NCBI GenBank assembly: GCA_014529385.2
Contig: CM043959.1
Span: 7,166,026 to 7,230,025 of the forward strand
DNA from: Adiantum capillus-veneris
Taxonomy: Eukaryota > Streptophyta > Polypodiopsida > Polypodiales > Pteridaceae
Direction of reading: 5' to 3'
DNA length: 64,000 bases
Position 1 is the first letter of the stretch; every line of letters starts with the position of its first letter. The notes below the pieces were generated by a model. It had not been told where the DNA came from and did no database searches. It worked only from the letters and a program-made list of their open reading frames with translations. Of the stretch, positions 1 through 11,599 are shown piece after piece. The position numbers and the translations under genes are program-made.

Positions 1-729
1 GAGTCTTATGATGATTGAAAATTACATTAAATAGATACTTTATGCTATGACACATGTTTGGTTTAAAAAACGCAAAAGTTTAATAAAATTGTCAAAAAAA
101 CTTGAAATGAAAAACTCTCAAATGTTAAATCCCCGACTTAAAACAATAGCCACTTCCTTGCACTAGCTTGGATAAGTGGCAGACTTTGCTTCTATTAAGG
201 TCTCTATTGAGAGAAGAATTGAATATAGAAGAAGAGAGAGATTAACTAGGCATAGATTTGTAAATTTGTAGAAAAGGGAAATGTGATGGATTACAAAAAT
301 ACCTCTCATTGTACGAATGTCCAAAACGTCCAAAATCAAAACCTTTGGATAAAGGCTTAACTTTAGACATTAAATCAAGAGGTTATGGCTATGCATGTGT
401 TGAGACTATTGGTCTACTTGAATGAGGAGACACATAATTTGTTGACTATGACTTTATTTGATGTTTTCAAGTATTTATATGGATAGAAGTCTTAATTACA
501 TGTGTTAATATGACTTTTAATGGATCAAATCTCAATCAAGTAAATCATGGTTGTTGTTAACTTTATGTGGCCTCAGTATTCACTTAAGTACTAATATTTA
601 TTAAAGTTGAGTGTGTACAAGTTTTCCACAAAAGATTGTAGTATAGACTAGTGTTGCCTTGTGTACCAATAGTTGCAAGGATTATAATATTTATTTTACC
701 TTGAATAAACTCCTAAGTTCGACTTCCAC
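1..729. other. AT-rich stretch, no gene seen
   Basis: No ORF, repeat boundary or known motif can be supported here. The sequence is AT-rich with frequent stops in all frames. It may be upstream or intron sequence of the phosphatase-like ORF that follows, or decayed transposon DNA. Confidence 0.5.
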
Positions 730-1236
730 ATGTTTAAAATTAGTGATTTAAATTCTAGTGATTTTTTGAGAAACCAACGTTATTTGTGTTTTTTAGATTC
801 ACAAATTGGGATAGATAAGGCCCCTGTGGTTGAGTCCGCAATTGTTGAACCCCTTGATTCTATTATTTTTGACATGCCCGAGGTGGATGATACGTCTATA
901 GCAAAGTCTAGTGATGTGCACCTTGAGCAAGCTTGCAACAGTGAGAATAAAGAAATGCCTACTCCAACAATACAACCTACTTCAAAAGAGACTAAAACGT
1001 CTGCTCAAGAGCCATTTCCATTTGTTGCTACTTCATCTAGTGCAGATGCTGAGAAATCCATACTCAAAATTATTTTGGACTTAAATGGTCTGCTGTTGAA
1101 ACATTCCCCTCAATCGTCCTCACACCACCAGTCAGTGCAACTAGATCCAAAAAGATATATTATACTTAGGCCAAGTTGCATCCAATTCTTGAAGACAACT
1201 TGGGCCTTGAATAACTTAGTCTTCAATCCACCGTAA
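730..1236 (+). pseudogene. FCP1/NIF-type phosphatase-like fragment
   Basis: A 168-codon ORF opens with ATG in a polar, acidic stretch. Its C-terminal third (about residues 115-160) reads ILDLNGLLL, then a spacer, then RYIILRPSCIQFLKTTW. This resembles the start of the FCP1-homology (HAD) phosphatase domain, where motif I (D-L-N/D-x) is followed by an RP..FL element. The ORF stops just after this, so the rest of the catalytic domain (motifs II and III) is absent. Either an exon ends near 1230 or the gene is truncated. Family proteins dephosphorylate phosphoserine, for example in the RNA polymerase II tail, but plant D-L-N-G members are poorly characterised. It could instead be a captured fragment inside a transposon, since neighbouring sequence is repeat-derived. 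The assignment rests on short motifs only. Confidence 0.4.
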
Positions 1237-2607
1237 TTTGTGCCCCTGTTCGTCCAACTAGAAGCTCAATTTGCACGCTTGATTTTGACAACTTAATTTT
1301 TTTTTTTTGCCGCTCAGGGCTTTGGGTTGGTCTTTTTTCTCCCTGTTTTTTGTCAACACGAATGGTTGACTCTACGAGATGAGCTTCTCGGCCTATGGAG
1401 GAGCTAAGCCAAAATGATGGGCAATCTCCACATTTACTTCCCTTCACCTCCAATCAACCCAACCACACACACTAACGATTGCAAGACGCACACAACACTA
1501 ATCCTATCATGCAACACACTAATCACAAGCACACACACATAGATCCATCGAGCACCACACTCCAATCAAACCTACACGCACACACAAGCAAAAGAGGACA
1601 ATCACATAAGATTAGAGCGGGATTAACCACTAATTGGTTATGATCTACCTAATCAAAGCATCATTAGCAATCATAAGAAGCATGAGAGAGGCATAGTGAA
1701 AGAGAATTAAGCATTGATTAGTGTTAATCAAGTCACATGAGAAAGGAGAAGCTCAAGGACTCCATAGCCACACACCTCAAGAGCTCTCACCAAAGAGTGC
1801 TCTCAACAAGTTGTACGATGTGCTTCTGAACAAACTGTCCAGGAGTTGGTGATGAGAGGAGGCATATGGGGAGCTTCTCATTTTGCGTATGTTATGCCTT
1901 GGACACCCAAGTTCTATTCAAACAAAGAATTATGGACTATTTCCTACTTTGGGTCACTCACAAGGGTTTTCCTATGTGGCTCTAAGACTTTGTGGACACC
2001 ATAACTACAGTGCTTGGAAGGGTGTTGTTCATTCTTAAATTGCAGCGGGTAAGGTTTGGCCTGAACATAAAGGTTTGCAAATGGTGGAATTTGAGTAAAC
2101 CCATCCCCAAGTATATGGATTCGAACATGGGAAATTTTGATGCATACCGACAAGAATTATCATTTGTATTGTTTGCAAGTGCCTTCTATAAGTGTTGCAA
2201 AATTGAGCATTATTCTAGGGCTTTCCCCAAGGTGGAAGTTGCTCTCATTCCAAGGATCAAAACTACTTGGAGGTGGGTCACTAGAGAGGTCAAGACCTCA
2301 AAAGATTTCAATAGGATGGAAGTAAAGACCAGTGAAGGGCTCGGATATGTAGGGAGTTGGCTAAAGAGATGGATTTCTTGACAGTGGAGCTACAAGAGGA
2401 ACCAGTTGCACTAGTTGATCCCTTTGGTGATGTAAGAATTAAGAGCCAGACTGAGGGGATGCAAAATAGACATGAGATGATGGATAATCCTACCATTGAG
2501 ACTTGGATGTCAAGAAATTCTAGTGAATCTAAGTTGAATGCAAGTGGTGCTCAAGGCAAAAAATGGACCTCGTTAGCCATTTTGTTGAGATCAAGGGTAG
2601 TAAGACA
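1237..2607. other. No recognisable gene; CA-rich tract
   Basis: Contains a T-run near 1296 and scattered CA-rich sequence at about 1460-1600. Several short ORFs occur (for example 1992-2381 +), but none shows a domain or codon pattern I can support. Nothing else is identified. Confidence 0.5.
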
Positions 2608-2780
2608 TACATTGTTATCTTGCTTAAGCAAAAGAAGAAGAAGAGATGACTCTTCTGGTTTCCATTCCCTAGTAGCTTCGTGCTCAAGGTGTATGCTGTA
2701 GCAGGGCTATCTCCTTTGTGGAAGCCCCAAGTAAGTCTTGGCTCCCGTTTGTTGGTTATGGTCATTAAATCCCTTTGTAT
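2608..2780 (+). repeat. Dispersed repeat X, copy 1
   Basis: This block matches 13906-14060 closely in the same orientation, including the shared stretch CTATCTCCTTTGTGGAAGCC. One frame of it reads like protein (FWFPFP, then a segment ending SPLWKPQ), so X may be a coding fragment of an unidentified element. In copy 1 it lies about 0.65 kb before the 5' LTR of element A; in copy 2 it follows the 3' LTR directly. Confidence 0.6.
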
Positions 2781-3435
2781 CACTGAAAAATCCCACAAAG
2801 AGCAAATCCGTTGTAATATTATTGATTTCCAGAGAGTCTAAAGGGGTTGAGGGCCTCCAAGTTTGTAATCATATGGAGTTTCTAAGCTTTGTCTTGAGCC
2901 CAAATAGCTAGAAATTCATTCTTTGAACCTTGGCTAAGGTATAAAAGCCAACTTTTGTAATTAAAACCTAATTTTTTGGATAATGGAAGTAAGCGTTTGC
3001 TGCAGAAGCTCAACGTGAGTCTATTGTTTCTTTGATTCTTCTTGTCTCTCTTGTACGGTGTTGCATTTCTATTTTGAGCATACCAACTCGTTCGCAGTTG
3101 AAAGCTCTTCCATTTAACATAAGTTTCTTGCGATGAAAGTGTGATTTTAGTCATGTCGTCTACAAGATGATTTTACTTTGTAGACACCGTACATGCACTA
3201 AAACTAGTTTTTGACCTTAGGAATAGGTGGAGCACGTCTAGAGGAAGCTATAAAGTGCCTTAATGTCCAAAATTAACTGACCTAAAATAGGTTGTTTATC
3301 TTAGGCACGATTTTGTATGAGTGTCAAAAATGACATTTGAGTACATGGGAGTGTTAAGGATACTTTGATCATGCTAGGCATAAAGTTTTGTTGCATTCGG
3401 AGACTTGTAGCTATACAAAATCATTGGAACAAGAT
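2781..3435. other. No gene seen between repeat X and the LTR
   Basis: AT-rich sequence with no supported ORF or repeat boundary. It may be part of the same unidentified repeat as X. Confidence 0.4.
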
Positions 3436-3635
3436 TGTGGTAAGGAAAGTAGCTTTTGATTTCTTGAGACTGAGGTAGGTATGAACGACTTAGACTTGGG
3501 TTTTTCAAAAGATTAGCTATCTCTTGTAGCCTCCATGCACTAGTTGGGTCAGCTACATCCCATGGATTGACATTTTATGTATGTGGTTCTTTCTTTGCTA
3601 GCATCAATATGGTGAGGATTGGCAGTCGGCCGACA
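3436..3635 (+). repeat. 5' LTR of gypsy element A (short)
   Basis: About 200 bp starting TGTGGTAAGG and ending GACA, repeated at 13689-13900. Shared stretches include GTAAGGAAAGTAGCTTTTGAT-like sequence and TCCCATGGATTGACATTTTA. It is followed within 3 bp by a primer-binding site, which supports its being a 5' LTR. The left boundary is set only by where similarity to the 3' copy begins, so the true LTR could be longer. Confidence 0.6.
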
Positions 3636-3638
3636 TTT

Positions 3639-3656
3639 TGGCGCTGTTGTCGGGGA
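3639..3656 (+). promoter_or_regulatory. Primer-binding site of element A (tRNA-Asp-like)
   Basis: TGGCGCTGTTGTCGGGGA lies just downstream of the 5' LTR end. It is close to the TGGCGCCGTTGCCGGGG site common in plant gypsy elements and usually assigned to tRNA-Asp. The mismatches look like transitions. Confidence 0.7.
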
Positions 3657-4021
3657 TGACGCAACCTAGACTAGAGAAAAACCCAAAGTATTTACTCAAA
3701 TTTCCATTACTTCCTCTAGTTTTGATTAGAGTAACACCTTTTTTTACTTTATCCCGGTTGAGAGATGCTTGAGAGTAGGGATTCTTGATAAGGACCTCGG
3801 GAGCTTTAGTTTAGTAAGACTAATTAGGTAGAGGTTCCTTGAGACGAGTTAGTGGTCGGTAAGGGCTTTACCTAAGTAGAGAGTAGGGATTTCAGACGAA
3901 AGGTTGAACATTTTACCTTTTGTACTTTTTTTTCATGTTCAATAGGAGTAGGGTAAGTAGAAAATTATCAGGATTGCATCTAATCTAAGATGATTGAAGA
4001 AAACCAAAAAAGTGTCAAATC

Positions 4022-4686
4022 TATCTTAGGCGCGTCGAAGATAGACAGAGGGTTTTTGAGACTGACATGGTATAATTGAACTTGTAAGGTGGTAGACCAA
4101 CTTGATTAGACTGCTCCCCTTGATTTTGAAACATTTGGATCACTAAAACACTAGGTCAAGCCCAAAATTGAAAAAACAAACGTAGACTTCAGAAAAAATT
4201 CACATGAAAAATCCAAATCATGCTAAACCTTGAAACCAGGGTGTGGATAAATCCTAAACCTCGTAGGAAAAGTAATTTGTGAAGAAAAAGATGGAAAATA
4301 TGTAAATAAAGAAGAGTTGTATCTTGGGTGCGCCGAAGATAGAAAACTCTCCAGAGAGGGTATTCTAACAAATTTTCAACCCATTGAGTCGAATCATACC
4401 ATAATACATCTCATGAGCACATTTCATCAAATTTGGAGATGTATTAAGGGTAAAAAGACCAAGAAAATTGGAAAACTTGAAATCACATGCAGGATCAACT
4501 CCAAGTCACACTAGCCAAAAATATGTTGAAAAAGAGAAGATTTATCTTAGACACGTCGAAGATAAATCTTCACAGGAAAGAAATTTTGACACCAAGATTG
4601 ACTTTGTTGTGGAGACCCAAATTGTGTGATAAAAGTTGAAATAGACCCTACAGATAGGTGCATCTATGTTAGGCAAGCCTAAGATA
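4022..4686 (+). repeat. Four copies of a 22-bp imperfect palindrome in the leader
   Basis: Copies lie at 4022-4043, 4320-4341, 4543-4564 and 4665-4686. Each has the form TATCTT(n10)AAGATA, for example TATCTTAGGCGCGTCGAAGA at the first site. The centres vary but the arms are kept, consistent with an RNA hairpin. They lie between the primer-binding site and gag, where packaging or dimerisation signals would be expected. Confidence 0.55.
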
Positions 4687-5159
4687 AAACTAAGCAAAAT
4701 TTCATATTTTTTGCACGTAAGGTTTATTGAACACTAGAAAAAGGAAGTTTTGTATATTTTGTGACTCAAGATTGACAGATTGTGGGATCATATACGGCTT
4801 TAGGTATTTCCATGCACGGAATTGCAACTTTGTGAAGGACAAGAGAGCAAACGGGAAAAACATTGCATTTGAAACCAAAGACAACCTTTTAGGTTTGAAC
4901 TATCAGTTCAATTAAGTTGTGTAAATCCATATATGAATCTAAGATCTAGTAGAGTTTTGGAAAACTTGATTGACTTAGGAGAGAATAGGAGAAAAGCATC
5001 CACAAAAGAGAGTGTAAACCAAGAGAGACCATTAAAAACTATTGTAGAAGAAATGCCAAAAACTTATTTGATTCAAGCTTAGTCATATCTTCTTTTTTGA
5101 CACAATCAGGAACTAGGACCTCTCTCAAGTTCAAGCACGTCTTGACCTTTTTTCAAGAC

Positions 5160-7240
5160 CAACAAGTATGAAGCCCATATTTATTTGGACCCAAATGAGG
5201 AGTTTGCAATGAGGATAGACGACCATACCATTGATTTTGAAGAGGAGGTTAGGGAAAACAAATAGGAAAACCTGTATGTAGACCAAACTGGAGTACAATA
5301 TCACATGGATAAAATGGCGATTAGAGGTTGATACTCTAATACCAATAAGGCTATAAAGGAGGGACCTCCAATGTTAAAATTATAAGGGTATGAGTTAATA
5401 GATGCTAAACCATTGAAACGCATCCCCAGTGATAGCCCAAGACTTGGAGTTTTTTGTTGGGAAGAAAACAATATTAAGGATTTGGTATGGACCACCCATG
5501 CCAAATTAGAACAGCTGATGCTCTTAATAAGGGGAAAGGGACTAGCAAAATATCCCGCTTATCTCTTTAGGGATTGTTACAACAATAATTTTGTCATGAT
5601 GACTGCGAAGGAGATTGAACAAACCAAGTACATGGGACACTCAATCCGTGAAGTGATAATGGAAACCCTATAGGAAACCAATCGGGATGTGTATCCAAAT
5701 GCTAGATCTTATGATAGCATGGCCAATCAACAAGGAAGCGCAACAAGGAATAGCCACCTCAATGATGCCAATAGAGAAAGAAAGGCAAAAACCACCTATA
5801 ATAGGGGAGGAATGAGTTTCATGAGGACGAGAAGAGGTCCACATGAGTCACACTTACTAAACAATTGGTTTGAGGGATTAATGAAAGAGACACCGGCTAG
5901 AAGGGAGAGAGTGGGTGTTGAGCACAATTATAGAGTTAGACCAGCATATTTCCAAAAGTGGGTTAAAAAATATAGCGGGATGGGGGATCCATATGACCAT
6001 TTGACCAGCTTTAGATAGGTTTTGAGAGTTGAACGCATATCCGATTTCCATACACAGTTTGATGAGATTTGTTGCTACTTGTTCTAAAATTGACATAAAG
6101 AATAGTATTGTGGCATAAATCTATAGTTTCAAACAGAAACTAGGAGAAATTTTCATAGATAGTGTGAGTCAAATGCGGAAGTACATCGATAGATGCCGGG
6201 AGTTGGAGATTCTAACTGAGGAAAAGACTAGTCTTAGTGTTTCTAGAGGGGCTATTAAACAAAGATTTGCATGCTATTTTGTATAACAAAAAATAGATGA
6301 CTTGGGAAGCATGAATTCTAGATGCGATTGACTTGACTGATAATTGTGAGATCTTCAATGAGGAAAGCAAAGCTAAAGATACTCAGAGAGAGCGAAACAC
6401 ATCCACTATGCCAGCACAAGTAGGATCAACAGATATAGCTCCTACCAATGCGATAGAGGACATGCTTAAATGCATGAATGATATGATGAACAACGTGCAA
6501 AGAATATCAATGCGAGGCCCATTGCAGGCACAAAATCAGGGACAACATATGCGACATCAATGGCAATTAAAATGGTGCACTATTGAAGGAAATGGACAAA
6601 TCATGAGACAAATGAGTGCTACTAGAAGCCGAAGTATGATGGAAATATCCACTATGCCAGGGGCAACCCATGTATAGATACCCACCCAATATGGCACCCA
6701 TGAAAAGATCACCCATGAATGCGGAGCGACCATAACCAGTATCAGGTCAGTAACCTCCACTTCCAGGGGATAGATCTATACTAATCAAGTACATGGTGTC
6801 TAAGGAACAAACTGAGGAACATGCACTAGTACGCATTACTCCATATCCTGAGACTAGTTCAGTAACAATGGAGATAGAAGAAGGATCAGCCTACTCTAGT
6901 CCCTATCAATTCGATATGCCAAGCACCCAATGATACAACACCTGTTTATTTTATTGTAAAGGATAGGGCGAGACCACCTATGGTCAAGCCAATGCCCAAA
7001 CCAAAAAGTGAAAATTGTCACAACTGTGGAATGGATGACCATTGGAAAAATGATTGTCCTAAGCCGGATAAGAATGTGAGACCTATAGAGGCATATTGTA
7101 GAGTGTGTGGACGCAAGTGTGGATACTTTTCTGAGAAGTGCCCTAGGAATCTGGCAAACAAAGGAAAAACTTCCTTAAACATAATTCAAGTGGTACTGAG
7201 TAGTTTGTCAAAAGGGAAACCAATAATTCCTATTTAAGTG
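5160..7240 (+). pseudogene. gag: Gypsy element A: decayed gag with zinc knuckles
   Basis: Gag is broken into several ORFs (5413-5673, 5689-6018, 6333-6677, 6980-7237). The segment near 5930-6010 (FQKWVKKYSGMGDPYDHL, then a TSFRQV-like end) matches the conserved core of plant retrotransposon gag. A CCHC zinc knuckle is clear at about 7015-7056 (CHNCGMDDHWKNDC). A second knuckle follows (CRVCG.. to SEKC) but has an altered centre with the His position lost. Multiple stops and frameshifts rule out a working protein. In the intact family it would form the particle and bind element RNA. It precedes protease and RT in normal order. Confidence 0.75.
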
Positions 7241-7320
7241 ATGACTAGAGCACAAACCAAGCAAAACAAACAAAAAAATGTAAGTGGATTGGATACATCT
7301 AGCAATTCCTCCAAAAACTC

Positions 7321-7494
7321 CACGGGGGATTCACTAAGGGTTACCGTATGGTATCACATGAGTGTACAATAGGGGGGTTTTCTAAGGCCAAATGGATAGA
7401 TTGTACATAGGAGGGTCCCATATGTAGGGGTTAAAAAGGCAATTTGGTTGCACGCAGGTGGCGTCCCCCTATTACTACTAGTGAATCCCCCGTG
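7321..7494. mobile_element. 174-bp MITE with 16-bp terminal inverted repeats (hAT-like)
   Basis: The ends are perfect inverted repeats: CACGGGGGATTCACTA at 7321-7336 and its complement at 7479-7494. They are flanked by a perfect 8-bp direct duplication, AAAAACTC, at 7313-7320 and 7495-7502. An 8-bp duplication and CA-G-rich ends fit the hAT superfamily. There is no coding capacity, so it is non-autonomous. The insertion lies in the gag-protease region of element A; the flanking reading frame (SSKNS before, RKERRKRYE after) is continuous across it. The element is therefore younger than A. Confidence 0.85.
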
Positions 7495-7502
7495 AAAAAC
7501 TC

Positions 7503-8539
7503 CAGGAAAGAAAGACGCAAAAGATATGAACTCAAGAGACAAAAACAACAAAAGGAGATTGAGGGGAACATACAAAAGGAGACATAAGAAAAAATACATA
7601 CTCCTTCAACAAACTTTAAGGAACCCGAACCAAAATTGGTTGCATCTGTTCTGGTTGATAAAATTTACGAACCAATCAATGCAGCCTTGCAAGCTTTTCA
7701 AGCTAGACTAAAAGTTGGGCAAATATTGAAAAACAAATGGAAAAGCTATCCAACGCTTAAACTGGAAGCAGCTAAATTAGAATCTTATAGAAACCTGGTG
7801 CAAATCACACAAGACCTGACGAAAAAATAGAATCTTCACCAGGAAGATATAGGAGAATCGAAAGAAGATGAGACCAAACTCCTAAGAGAAAAAGCTCCAT
7901 AAAAGGAAAGGTCAAAAAACTAGGAAAAATGAGAAAGTACAACCGCCTAAACTGGAAGTTCTTGATAGTGAAGAAGGATGGGACGGTGTGTCGATAGTTA
8001 AAGACGAATGGCCAAACTATCTGTGGAAACAAGTTAGGGAAGTGAAAGATAGGAGCTTGACTATAAAATCAACACTAGTAGAAGAAGTTTGGTTTGACAG
8101 ATCACCCATAAAACTAGATGAATAATCGTTGTATGGAGATTGGGGATCGTAACAATCAGACTCTACAAAAGCTGAAACCTTGTGAACACTATCGTCTTAC
8201 TTAGGTGAGAATGAAGAGAAATCAATGACTTGCAAAGAAGCAAAACTAGAAAGGCTAAGACAGACTTTGGATGTGGCTAATTTACAATCCATTATATTGA
8301 CACCAATTCAGTGCACAATCACTTTGGGTGAGTTTCTAAAATTGAGACCACGCCTATGGGGAGAGATACAAACTACCATGGGAAGGATGGGATTGAAAGG
8401 AGTATCTCAAATGAACCTGGAAAATTTTCAAAAAGAAGAGACATAGACTAGACTTGTCAAGTCGGTAACTATGAATAAGGTCAAGGACTATTGTGAAGGG
8501 AATGAGGGAAACACGACCTTCCAATACAATACAATGATG
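7503..8539 (+). pseudogene. Gypsy element A: gag-protease linker
   Basis: Broken coding sequence rich in Lys, Glu and Arg follows the MITE, e.g. KRYELKRQKQQKE, and later VASVLVDKIYEPINAALQAF. Stops and frameshifts are frequent. Position in the gag-pol order suggests the C-terminal gag tail and linker to protease. No domain is recognised. Confidence 0.5.
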
Positions 8540-8918
8540 TAATGACTATGACTATTTTAGACCGTGGAGCAGGCATAGCCATAGCAACCAAAGTTGTTTC
8601 GGAAGCTTGGAAAAAGGCAACAATTAGACAAACACAAATGAAACAGCAAATGACAGATGGACACATAGAGAAGCCAATGGGCCTACTAGGAATGTGATAG
8701 TCACCTCCTGCGGGATTGACTACCAGCATACTTTTGCCATTGTAGACTTTGAGAAGAAAATCAATTACAAAATCATCTTGGGAAGACCATTCATGAGACA
8801 GATACAATTAATCCAAGATTGGGGCAACAATTATTTCTACTTGAAACAAGTAGGGGTAGTCACTCGCGTGAACTTGAAAGACCATTCTTACAAGGATGTC
8901 TTGAGGACACCAATATAG
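8540..8918 (+). pseudogene. Gypsy element A: aspartic protease (AP1)
   Basis: The active-site region reads TILDRGAGIAIATKV (about 8549-8590), a decayed form of the retropepsin D-S/T-G-A motif. Downstream, with a frameshift near 8690, comes HTFAIVDFEKKINYKIILGR, where IILGRPF is the conserved C-terminal protease motif, then LIQDWGNNYFYLKQ. The matching domain of element B is at 40151-40554. In the family this enzyme cleaves the gag-pol polyprotein. The active-site change and frame breaks make it inactive. Confidence 0.75.
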
Positions 8919-9035
8919 GAATTGGACTCTAAAACTTGTGCAAAAACTAAACTGCCATCATGGGTACATAAAAAACCTCCAATTTGGATGTGTGGTGCTT
9001 GTTGATCGGGAAGCTTACAAAAGGAAGATTGCATT

Positions 9036-9524
9036 TTGGACAGAGATGTAAATGGCGCAGATTACATACCAGAACCATTTCCTGAACATTTTTTTGAACC
9101 CTTTGAATGGACTCAAATCCTGGCCACCATGGATGTATGTATTGATGAATCTACACCTACATATTTTTGTGACAAAGAGGGCTATGATATAGTCCCCATC
9201 CAAATGGTGTCTATTGAGATGATCAAGGAGGAACGGGTCTTCTCTAATTACTATTACGATGCTACAAATGAGTGGGAAGAAAAACCAATTACAATAGAGG
9301 GATCAAACTCTGAGAAGGAGCAGGTAAGAGCCAATCTTCTACTCAGAGGAGGGGAAAAAAGATTTTTTGAGTTTCCAAACCAATACCAAAGATGCCAACA
9401 TAGATACCAAAAAAATGGAGACCATAACTTAAGAAATGAAACTACAAAACGGCCATTCGAAATCGAGATTCAATTCTTGATGAAAGTGAATGCAATAGAC
9501 TACATAAAAGAAAAGATAACTTGA
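9036..9524 (+). pseudogene. Gypsy element A: protease-RT linker
   Basis: A 162-codon acidic ORF between AP1 and RT (for example EPFPEHFFEPFEWTQIL). Its length and position fit the poorly conserved linker between protease and reverse transcriptase in this gypsy group. No catalytic motif is visible. Confidence 0.5.
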
Positions 9525-9839
9525 AGATATCCAAACATAGAGCATGCAAAGATACAAAACCAAACAAAACCAAGGTCGATTAAGCCAAATAAAATCAAAG
9601 GGAAATAACCTTTGATGACCAAGACGGAGCAAAAAGAAAAATATAAAGAAACAAACCTTGAAAGAAGTATGGACCACGAAAATGGAATCAAATAGTGACA
9701 AATTGAGAAAAATGAGTGTTCCAACACATTATAATAAATACACTTTACAAAATCATAGGATCATTGTAGAACAACCCTTGCAAAAATCAATAGAACCAAA
9801 AAAGTCTTATGAAGGGCCAAAAATTTTCAAATGAATTAA

Positions 9840-10620
9840 CCCTGTTGAGCCTAGAGAGGAGCCAAAACTGGCATACATAGCCAAGGATCTATCACAACAA
9901 GAAGAGGAGATTCTCACGAGAACGTTAAAAGAATACAAGGATGTTTTTGCATGGTCTTATAAAGATCTCAAAGGGGTGGATCCTACCATATGCCAACACA
10001 CTATCCCTATGAGAGATGACGCTAACCAAAGTAGACAAAGACCATACACCTATAATGAGACCTTTGTCAAGAAAATCAAGAAAGAGATAGAGGAGCTCAA
10101 GGGGGATGAGTTTATCTATGAAAAAGAACACATTGATTGGGTATCACCAATTGTAGTGGTGTCTAAAAATAATTTAAAACTTAGAGTGTGTGTAAACCTC
10201 AAAAAGGTGAACTTTGCCACCATACACGATAACTATCCTCTTTCCATCATCGATCATGTGCTAGAATGAGTAGCTGGCAGGGAAGCCTATAGCTTTTTGG
10301 ATGGATTCTCTAGATACAACCAATTGACTATTGATCGCAAGGACCAACATAAAACGGTCTTTACCACAGAGTGGGAAATTTTTGCTTATCGATTAATGCC
10401 TTTTGGATTGATCAATTCACAAACAACATTCTAGAGGTTAATGAGCCATGCCTTTAAGGAGTATTAGCAAAAGTTCTTGGAAGTATACATGGATGATCTT
10501 TGTGTGCACTCCACAAAACAAGAAAGTCATTTTGAACATTTATGATGTGTCTTTGAAAAATGATGTCTATATAGGATTCACTTAAATCCTAAAAATGCGT
10601 TTTTATGGTTAGACAAGGCA
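9840..10620 (+). pseudogene. Gypsy element A: reverse transcriptase
   Basis: RT motifs run in order: ILTRTLKEYKDVFAWSYKDL, DPTICQHTIPMRDD, VSPIVVVS..LRVCVNLKKVN, EAYSFLDGFSRYNQL, YRLMPFGL and the catalytic YMDDLCVHS (YMDD at 10486-10497). Stops interrupt it at about 10267, 10432, 10466 and 10543, so it is not functional although YMDD survives. It is clearly the same family as the RT of element B at 38292-39218. The enzyme normally copies element RNA into DNA in the particle. Confidence 0.85.
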
Positions 10621-10827
10621 AAATCTTTGGACATATTGTGTTAAAAAATGGTACAACCATAGACATGAAAAAGGTGGCAGTGATTGCAAAAATGGCTAGT
10701 CCAACAACCGTCAAAGAAGTGCAGGCATTTAAGAGACATTGTGGTTACTATCATAGATTTATCTACATGTATGTGATAATTGCTCGGTCCATATATAGCC
10801 TTATCACTCACTTTGAATGGATTGGTA

Positions 10828-10935
10828 AATGTGAGAAATCCTTCCAAAATCTTAATCAAGCTTTGAGCTCAGCACCAAGATAAATGTGAGAAATCCTTCC
10901 ACAAGCTTAAGCAAGATTTCAGCTCAGCACCAGTA
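10828..10935 (+). repeat. 54-bp tandem duplication in the RT-RNase H region
   Basis: 10828-10881 and 10882-10935 are near-identical direct copies beginning AAATGTGAGAAATCCTTCCA. The unit is 18 codons, so it would keep frame, but copy 1 ends in a stop. The B element has no second copy at this place, so the duplication is specific to A. Confidence 0.8.
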
Positions 10936-11400
10936 CTGAAAGGTCCACACTAGAACAAAGTGTTCCACGTACATGTCGATGCTTCAAGCTATGCAATTGG
11001 CTGTATCTTAGCCTAGCTGGGAGAAGGAACAACGGATTTTCCTATCTCCTATGCTAGTAGACAATTAAACCTGGCTGAAGAGAACTATACAACCAAGGAA
11101 GGAGAAGGCCTTGGTATGGTGTATTTAGTCAATAAATTCTAACACTACTTGTTAGCTAACAAGTTAATCTTTTTCATAGACCATCAAGCCTTACTCTAAT
11201 TTGTGAATAAGCCATGCAATACAAGTAGGATAGTACGATGGTTTATCATCTTGCTTGAAATTTGAATTCATAGTTGTGGTAAAAAAGGGCACGACTCACC
11301 ATCCAGCAGATCACTTGTCAAGGCTCACCATGGGGGAAGCACCTACATGGGTAGACAATGACTTACCCGATGCATATATGTTCTTTGTGAAAATGATTCC
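10882..11400 (+). pseudogene. Gypsy element A: RNase H domain
   Basis: Conserved pieces are FHVHVDASSYAIGCIL, then PISYASRQLNLAEENYTT and EGLG.VYLVNKF, followed by FIVVVKKGTTHHPADHLSRL. These match the RNase H domain that follows RT in gypsy elements and removes RNA template. Several stops break it. The C-terminal part lies in 11255-11614 (+), which continues into the linker before integrase. Confidence 0.75.
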
Positions 11401-11599
11401 AAGACGGTCAAAAGAACTTGTGTTTTTAATGACTATAGCACAAGTGGATTCTCAAATACAAATTCCTATTACACCACAAATGATTGAGCAATCGGCTCTA
11501 TATCAATTGTTGGCGGGAATATTGTATCATAAAAATAAGGATGGAATCGTGCTCTTGTGCATCAATTCTGAGGAGCAAGACACCTACTTGAGTCAAAAT

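Noticed and set aside
1992-2381. 129-codon plus-strand ORF
   Set aside because: No domain, overlaps another ORF in a different frame, and lies in repeat-like DNA; not enough to call a gene.
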